Shown piece after piece: positions 6,372 through 10,000 of a stretch of 10,000 nt of DNA (within the stretch, counting starts at the first letter, position 1; each line of letters opens with the position of its first letter). The stretch is from Kiritimatiellota bacterium (GTDB taxonomy: Bacteria; Verrucomicrobiota; Kiritimatiellia; JAAZAB01): contig VSJD01000353.1 in assembly GCA_008636095.1 (NCBI GenBank), positions 1 through 10,000 of the forward strand. Direction: 5' to 3'. The notes below the pieces were generated by a model. It was not told the origin of the DNA. It saw only the letters and a program-made list of their open reading frames with translations, and ran no database searches. The position numbers and the translations under genes were made by a program.

Positions 6372-7034
6372 TTATTTTGCCGGATAGCCAACGGGTTGAG
6401 TCAAAACAACTTTCTGCTTCGGACGTAATTTCATTTTGGCGGCCAACTCGAGTTTATCAACCATCCCGATCACCACCGTAGCCAAGCCTTCCGACGCGCA
6501 GTAAAGATAAATATTCTGGCTGACAAAACCAGTGTCCGTGGCCGCATAAAAAACAGCCTTGTCGCTGTCGGAGCAGCGGCCCATGCGGGCCTCGTCCGCA
6601 ACGAAGATGAGCACGACTGGCGCCGTCTGCACGAAGCGCTGTTTGCCCGCCAGCAGACGCACGTCCTCGTTCAATGCCGGCGTCAACTGATTTGCCTTGG
6701 CATCATACAGGTAAAGACCATTGGCCATGGCCGCGTAGATATCAATTTCCTGGCAGTTCTTGGCCGTCGGTGCCGTGCGCTTACCGGAATCCGGTCGATT
6801 GATGCCGCAACCGGCCCAGAGCAGGTTGGAAAGCTCCTGGAGCGACAGCTGTTTATCCGAGTTGATGTCGCGGCACGATTGCCGGTCCTTGAGCACCTGC
6901 ATCAGCGGCCGCCCTTTGTCCATCTGCGGCGGGAGCAACACCACCGGCTTGAGCGGCTCGGCCGCGCCTGCGCCCAGTCCCCACCCAATCACAACGAACA
7001 CAACCCAGACGACTAACCAAGGCGTTTTTTGCAT
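6372..7034 (-). CDS. Exported SagB/ThcOx-like nitroreductase-family protein
   Basis: This 220-residue protein opens with a signal peptide or N-terminal anchor (MQKTPWLVVWVVFVVIGWGL then GAGAA, about 1-25). A nitroreductase-fold FMN domain of the SagB-like branch follows. Visible signatures are RQSCRD (51-56, FMN-phosphate-binding RxSxR pattern), LSLQELSNLLWAGCGINR (63-80), APTAKNCQEIDIYAA (88-102), ATDTGFVSQNIYLYCASEGL (165-184) and the closing QPVGYP. The length is usual for these single-domain proteins. They are FMN-dependent oxidoreductases whose physiological substrates are generally unknown; only some belong to peptide-oxidising clusters, and no peptide precursor or cyclodehydratase gene is seen here. 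AAGGAGG (7043-7049) lies 8 bases before the ATG. Together with the downstream flavin-reductase-ferredoxin gene it suggests redox chemistry outside the cytoplasm, which is inference. Confidence 0.85.
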   Translation of the reverse strand: MQKTPWLVVWVVFVVIGWGLGAGAAEPLKPVVLLPPQMDKGRPLMQVLKDRQSCRDINSDKQLSLQELSNLLWAGCGINRPDSGKRTAPTAKNCQEIDIYAAMANGLYLYDAKANQLTPALNEDVRLLAGKQRFVQTAPVVLIFVADEARMGRCSDSDKAVFYAATDTGFVSQNIYLYCASEGLATVVIGMVDKLELAAKMKLRPKQKVVLTQPVGYPAK

Positions 7035-7097
7035 TTACCTTTCCTCCTTATCGACCGCCATTTCACAAGCACGCGTAGTTACACATCTATTTGCCAG

Positions 7098-8498
7098 TCA
7101 TGCTTTTTTCTTAATCCCTTTTTTTAGCACGTTAAACAAGATCTTAGGAAGCCCCATGAAAATGTACATTAATTCGGATTTTGTCAATAATTGGATCTTG
7201 CGGACCTTTTGGATTATTTTCACGATCTGTCCCAAAGTATAAAATTTAAATTTTATCCTGCTGCGTATCCGTTTCAAGTCCTTGATGCTATACCGGTCCG
7301 AATATACCGAGCCATGCGTGGCGGTGTAATGATAGCCGGGCGTGTTTTCGATCACTTCCTTCAACGGGGAAAACTTTTCTACCCTGAGCTTTTGGAAACT
7401 TATTGCATCAAGCTTTAACTCTTTCGCAAACTGAGCTATGTACACCATCTCTTCTTCCGTCTCGCCGATATTGCCGTAAATAAAATAGCCATGGATAAAG
7501 AAGTTGTGTTTGTTTAATATTTTGAATGCCTCCCTTACCTGCTGCTGAGTAAAACCCTTGTTGAACTGCTTTAAAATCCTGTCATGGGGCGATTCTATGC
7601 CGACGAGAAGAATCTTGAAACCAGCCTTTTCCGCCTTTTGCAGCAGTTCTTCATCCCTGGCGATTTCAATCCGGGTCTGGACAATGAATGTTTTCTTGAT
7701 TCCGCTCACTATGATCAGGTCGCATAGCATTTTGCTTCTTTCGGGATTCGTGAAGAAATTGTCATCACTGAACATGATGAGATCGGCAGCAATGCACTTG
7801 ATCTCTTCCATAACCGATTCTATCGGTCTCTCTGCATATGTCCTTTTCTGCCCGAGCGGGTTTAAGTTGAATGTGCAGAACTTGCAATTATAGGGGCACC
7901 CTCTGGAAGCAAGCACCGTGTCAAAGGTTAGATTTGTTAACCGAACCCCATTGAGTATCCCATAATAATTGTGCCTCCTCAGTGATCTGTCCGGAAACGC
8001 AACCCGACAGATATCCGGGGAGGGTCTGGCCTTATTGTGAATCAATGCCTCGTTCTCACGATACGAGAGTCCAAGAATATCTTTTAGGGGAACGCCATTT
8101 ATAATATCCCTGATCGTCTCTTCCCCTTCGCCCCTCACGACAATATCAATATTCGGGCATTTATCGAAAAGGTGTTCCACCTCCGCCGTCGCCTTATTTC
8201 CGCCTACTACCGTGGTTACTTCATCCGGCAGCTTGCTAATGAAATCGCAAATATCGGCAAACCCGGAATTCCAAACAATGCTTATGCATAGAAGGTCTAT
8301 CTCTTTCTTGATAAAGCCGGACAATATTTCGACGTCCTGATATTCCTGTTCGTATCTCAAATCAAGCAGGGTTACCTTGTCAACAAGGTCTGTTATGTTT
8401 GCCGCAATATATTCCAGTCCCGTGGGAGGGAATATCCCCATCGTTGCCGTGGATCCCTTGAAGCCGGGGTAAAGAGCAAGGGCATGTTTATATTTCAT
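7098..8498 (-). CDS. B12-binding-domain radical SAM protein (BchE-like superfamily)
   Basis: This 466-residue protein has an N-terminal cobalamin-binding-like Rossmann domain (about 1-150). It contains VVGGNKAT (97-104) and VVRGEGEETI (120-129) and lacks a DxHxxG base-off His motif, as is common in this class. The radical SAM domain (about 190-380) binds a [4Fe-4S] cluster through C201-x3-C205-x2-C208 in ASRGCPYNCKFCTF. It continues with FSDDNFFTN (243-251) and VGIESP (299-304). A basic C-terminal extension (about 400-466, ending GIKKKA) may contact membrane or nucleic acid. Such proteins catalyse methylations or other radical changes in lipids, pigments and natural products; the substrate cannot be read here. 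The gene is AT-richer than most neighbours (27 G/C in the 60 bases from 7741). Its ribosome site is weak (AAGG). It shows no clear functional link to either side, and horizontal acquisition is plausible. Confidence 0.88.
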   Translation of the reverse strand: MKYKHALALYPGFKGSTATMGIFPPTGLEYIAANITDLVDKVTLLDLRYEQEYQDVEILSGFIKKEIDLLCISIVWNSGFADICDFISKLPDEVTTVVGGNKATAEVEHLFDKCPNIDIVVRGEGEETIRDIINGVPLKDILGLSYRENEALIHNKARPSPDICRVAFPDRSLRRHNYYGILNGVRLTNLTFDTVLASRGCPYNCKFCTFNLNPLGQKRTYAERPIESVMEEIKCIAADLIMFSDDNFFTNPERSKMLCDLIIVSGIKKTFIVQTRIEIARDEELLQKAEKAGFKILLVGIESPHDRILKQFNKGFTQQQVREAFKILNKHNFFIHGYFIYGNIGETEEEMVYIAQFAKELKLDAISFQKLRVEKFSPLKEVIENTPGYHYTATHGSVYSDRYSIKDLKRIRSRIKFKFYTLGQIVKIIQKVRKIQLLTKSELMYIFMGLPKILFNVLKKGIKKKA

Positions 8499-8528
8499 TT
8501 CAGGCCTTTTATTTAATCGCGTTCGGTA

Positions 8529-8714
8529 TCATGGTTTGTATTGACGCAGTAATCCAGCGATTTCATTCGCGGGAACCCGGCTGTCCGAGCAACCGATCCA
8601 CAGGTATTCGGGAGTCTGTTGCGCGGCAAGCTTTGAAAAGAATTCCGGACTGGATGCACGGATCTGCGCAGCCCATTTCTTGTTGTTCTCAAAGAGATTT
8701 GACAATGATTTCAC
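8529..8714 (-). pseudogene. can: Truncated beta-carbonic anhydrase, N-terminal 56 residues only
   Basis: The 61-residue frame starts with GTG at 8714-8712, 7 bases after a GGAG ribosome site, so the 5' end is intact. It reads like the start of a bacterial beta-carbonic anhydrase: LFENNKKWAAQIRASSPEFF (7-26), AAQQTPEYLWIGCSDSRVPA (30-49) and NEIAGLL. C42 and D44-R46 (first zinc ligand and the catalytic dyad) are present. After residue 56 the match ends in RQYKP and a stop, and only 30 bases remain before the radical SAM start. The other zinc ligands (HxxC) and about 150 residues are missing, and no rest is seen in other frames downstream. Such a fragment cannot bind zinc or hydrate CO2, so it is most likely a deletion remnant. 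A small functional peptide is possible but unsupported. Confidence 0.82.
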
Positions 8715-8767
8715 TTTTGCTCTCCGTATTTAACAGGACGAACTCAAACGGCAAAGGCACTTGCGCT

Positions 8768-9112
8768 TCAACAAGCTGACGCGCCGCCTTCGTCGGTTCG
8801 GATATCGTGCGCCGCGCTCACATCCAGAACGAATATTTTGCCGTCGCCGGGGCGACCGGTATGCGCGTGTTCCTGAATAATACGGATTATGGCCCCCGCC
8901 GCCGAATCAGAAGAAACGATTTCCAACTTGGCAACCGCAACTAAGCCATCTTCCGTTGCCGTGTCAAATGAACTTTGGGCTGGTCTTTGCGCGTGCGGGA
9001 CAAAGCCCCGGCCTTGAAAGACACTGACGCCGCGGATGCCGCGTTCCAACAACGCATCCAACACTTTTTCCGCCATATAGGGGCGAACATAAGCCGTAAT
9101 TTTTTGGCGCAC
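8768..9112 (-). CDS. PII-like protein of the group linked to heavy-metal RND pumps
   Basis: The frame gives 114 residues from a GTG start. It shows a PII fold: KITAYVRPYMAEKVLDALLE (4-23) as strand 1 and helix 1, a T-loop region (about 37-55) without the usual uridylylated Tyr, and the C-terminal signature TGRPGDGKIFVLDV (85-98) followed by DIRTDEGG (103-110). PII proteins are trimeric nucleotide-binding regulators that act by contacting partner proteins. A divergent group sits beside CusA/CzcA-type genes, as here, 38 bases after the RND stop, so a role in the efflux pump is inferred instead of nitrogen control. The strong ribosome site GGAGGAG (9125-9131) is 12 bases from this GTG, but only 8 from an ATG at 9116-9114 in another frame. 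One fewer A in the A6 run would join that ATG to this frame. Confidence 0.82.
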   Translation of the reverse strand: MRQKITAYVRPYMAEKVLDALLERGIRGVSVFQGRGFVPHAQRPAQSSFDTATEDGLVAVAKLEIVSSDSAAGAIIRIIQEHAHTGRPGDGKIFVLDVSAAHDIRTDEGGASAC

Positions 9113-9124
9113 TCATTTTGATTG

Positions 9125-9131
9125 CTCCTCC
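9125..9131 (-). promoter_or_regulatory. Strong Shine-Dalgarno GGAGGAG whose best-spaced ATG is out of frame with PII
   Basis: Spacing to ATG 9116-9114 is 8 bases and to the in-frame GTG 9112-9110 is 12. Reading from the ATG gives a frame that leaves the PII sequence after MSAPK unless the A6 run (9100-9105) has five A's. With five it would read MSAPKITAYVRP, a natural PII start. Confidence 0.55.
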
Positions 9132-9150
9132 CATTTGCTGAACTTAAAGG

Positions 9151-10000
9151 TTATACGGACACACTTGATGCCTGTTGTACAGAATTCCACCGGGACCATA
9201 GCCGGTAAGCCAGCATGTAGATCGTGGGCAGAACGATCAGGGTGAGCAACGTCGAGGTAACGAGTCCCCCCATGACCACGACGGCCAGCGGCTTCTGGAT
9301 ATCCGCGCCCGATCCGGTGGCATAGAGCATCGGCAGATATCCGATGAAGCTCGTCAGCGCAGTCATCAGCAATGGACGGAAACGGATGGCACACCCTTTT
9401 GTCACCGTGTCAGCCACGGACTCACCCTGCTCGCGGAGTTGGTGAAAAAACGCGACCAGCACAACACCATTCTGGACCGCGACACCCAAAAGAACGACGA
9501 ACGCCACCGCGGCGGACACGGAGAGCGGCATCCGGAAGATCAGCACGGCGAGCACACCGCCTACAAGGGCGAACGGAAGGTTGAGCAGGACCATGAGGGA
9601 ACTCCACACCGACCCGAGTGCCATATAGAGCAACACCAGAATGAGGAGCAGCGCAATCGGGATAACAATGGCAAGCTGGCGCATGGCGCGTTGCTGGTTT
9701 TCAAACTGACCGCCATACTCCACGAAATAGCCCGTCGGCAAATCTTTCGCCAGCGGGGCAATCCGTGCCTGGATGTCCTTGACAAATCCCCCGAGGTCCC
9801 GGCCACGCACGTTGACTTCAACCACAACGCGCCGCATGCCGTTCTCGCGGCCAATCTGGGCGGGCGCTTCGATGATATCAAACCTGGCAAGCTGTTCCAG
9901 CGGAACCCGCTGGCCGTCCGGGGCAGAGATGAGTAGCCGTTTGATTTGCGGGACGTCGGCACGCGAGGCTTCGGGAAAGCGAACCGTCACCGCAAAACGC
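9151..10000 (-). CDS. CusA/CzcA-type heavy-metal RND efflux pump, C-terminal part
   Basis: The frame is open to the window end and stops with TAA at 9151, showing about 283 residues of a protein usually near 1040 long. Visible parts are the end of the second periplasmic domain (RFAVTVRFPEAS, LISAPDGQRVPLEQLARFDI, VEYGGQFENQQRAMRQL). Five membrane segments follow, matching helices 8-12 of RND pumps: LAIVIPIALLLILVLLYMAL, LMVLLNLPFALVGGVLAVLI, AVAFVVLLGVAVQNGVVLVA, LLMTALTSFIGYLPMLY and a last one with GGLVTSTLLTLIVLPTIYM. The pattern is that of the heavy-metal (HME) branch, which exports Cu/Ag or Zn/Co/Cd ions with a periplasmic adaptor and outer-membrane channel. Those partners would lie outside the window to the right. 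The metal-selecting residues lie in the missing part, so the substrate is undetermined. Confidence 0.9.
   Translation of the reverse strand, partial: RFAVTVRFPEASRADVPQIKRLLISAPDGQRVPLEQLARFDIIEAPAQIGRENGMRRVVVEVNVRGRDLGGFVKDIQARIAPLAKDLPTGYFVEYGGQFENQQRAMRQLAIVIPIALLLILVLLYMALGSVWSSLMVLLNLPFALVGGVLAVLIFRMPLSVSAAVAFVVLLGVAVQNGVVLVAFFHQLREQGESVADTVTKGCAIRFRPLLMTALTSFIGYLPMLYATGSGADIQKPLAVVVMGGLVTSTLLTLIVLPTIYMLAYRLWSRWNSVQQASSVSV

Noticed and set aside
6372..7034. Bacteriocin or thiazole/oxazole peptide cluster suggested by the SagB-like gene
   Set aside because: No SagC/SagD-type cyclodehydratase, precursor peptide or dedicated exporter is seen in the window, and the protein carries an export signal.
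9113..9394. 93-codon minus-strand frame overlapping the RND pump's 3' end
   Set aside because: It lies within the clearly coding pump gene in another frame and has no domain-like sequence.

Overview
The window is a gene-dense stretch of a Gram-negative bacterial chromosome or metagenome contig. It holds twelve protein-coding loci, all on the minus strand, so transcription runs from position 10000 towards 1. Outer-membrane porin, signal-peptide and RND-efflux genes point to a diderm envelope. Ferredoxin, radical-SAM/B12 and flavoprotein genes fit an anaerobic or microaerobic life. The mix of genes resembles the PVC group (Kiritimatiellota, Lentisphaerota, Verrucomicrobiota) or deltaproteobacteria-like lineages, but nothing in the sequence fixes the taxon. 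There are no rRNA or tRNA genes, CRISPR arrays, insertion sequences or phage genes, and no gene-free stretch longer than 300 bases.

In the direction of transcription, the right end (10000-8529) holds the C-terminal third of a CusA/CzcA-type heavy-metal RND pump. A PII-like protein of the kind often found next to such pumps follows, then a beta-carbonic anhydrase cut off after about 56 residues. Next (8498-7098) is a B12-binding-domain radical SAM protein with clearly AT-richer DNA.

The middle block (7034-4946) carries an exported SagB-like nitroreductase, an Rnk-type GreA/GreB-C-domain regulator, and an unusual protein that joins a signal peptide, a flavin-reductase domain and a C-terminal ferredoxin domain. 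Two predicted exported flavoproteins flanking Rnk is the least ordinary arrangement in the window. Two GC-rich hairpins lie beyond the flavin-reductase gene.

The left block (4723-1) carries a TerB-like protein, a YdjM/DUF457-like membrane protein, a PhoB-type response regulator, a PhoR-type histidine kinase and the start of a Porin_5-like outer-membrane porin. The regulator and kinase are 2 bases apart. The regulator's ribosome binding site overlaps the stop codon of the YdjM-like gene, so translational coupling is likely. The porin may be a target of the two-component system, but I could not identify a Pho box.

Base composition alternates sharply from gene to gene: sampled 60-base lines range from about 40% to 80% GC. 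This suggests a mosaic assembled from different sources. I do not see a clear new defence or mobile system. The best candidates for a second look are the exported flavin-reductase-ferredoxin fusion with one missing cluster ligand, the truncated carbonic anhydrase, and the PII start region whose ribosome binding site points to a shifted frame.
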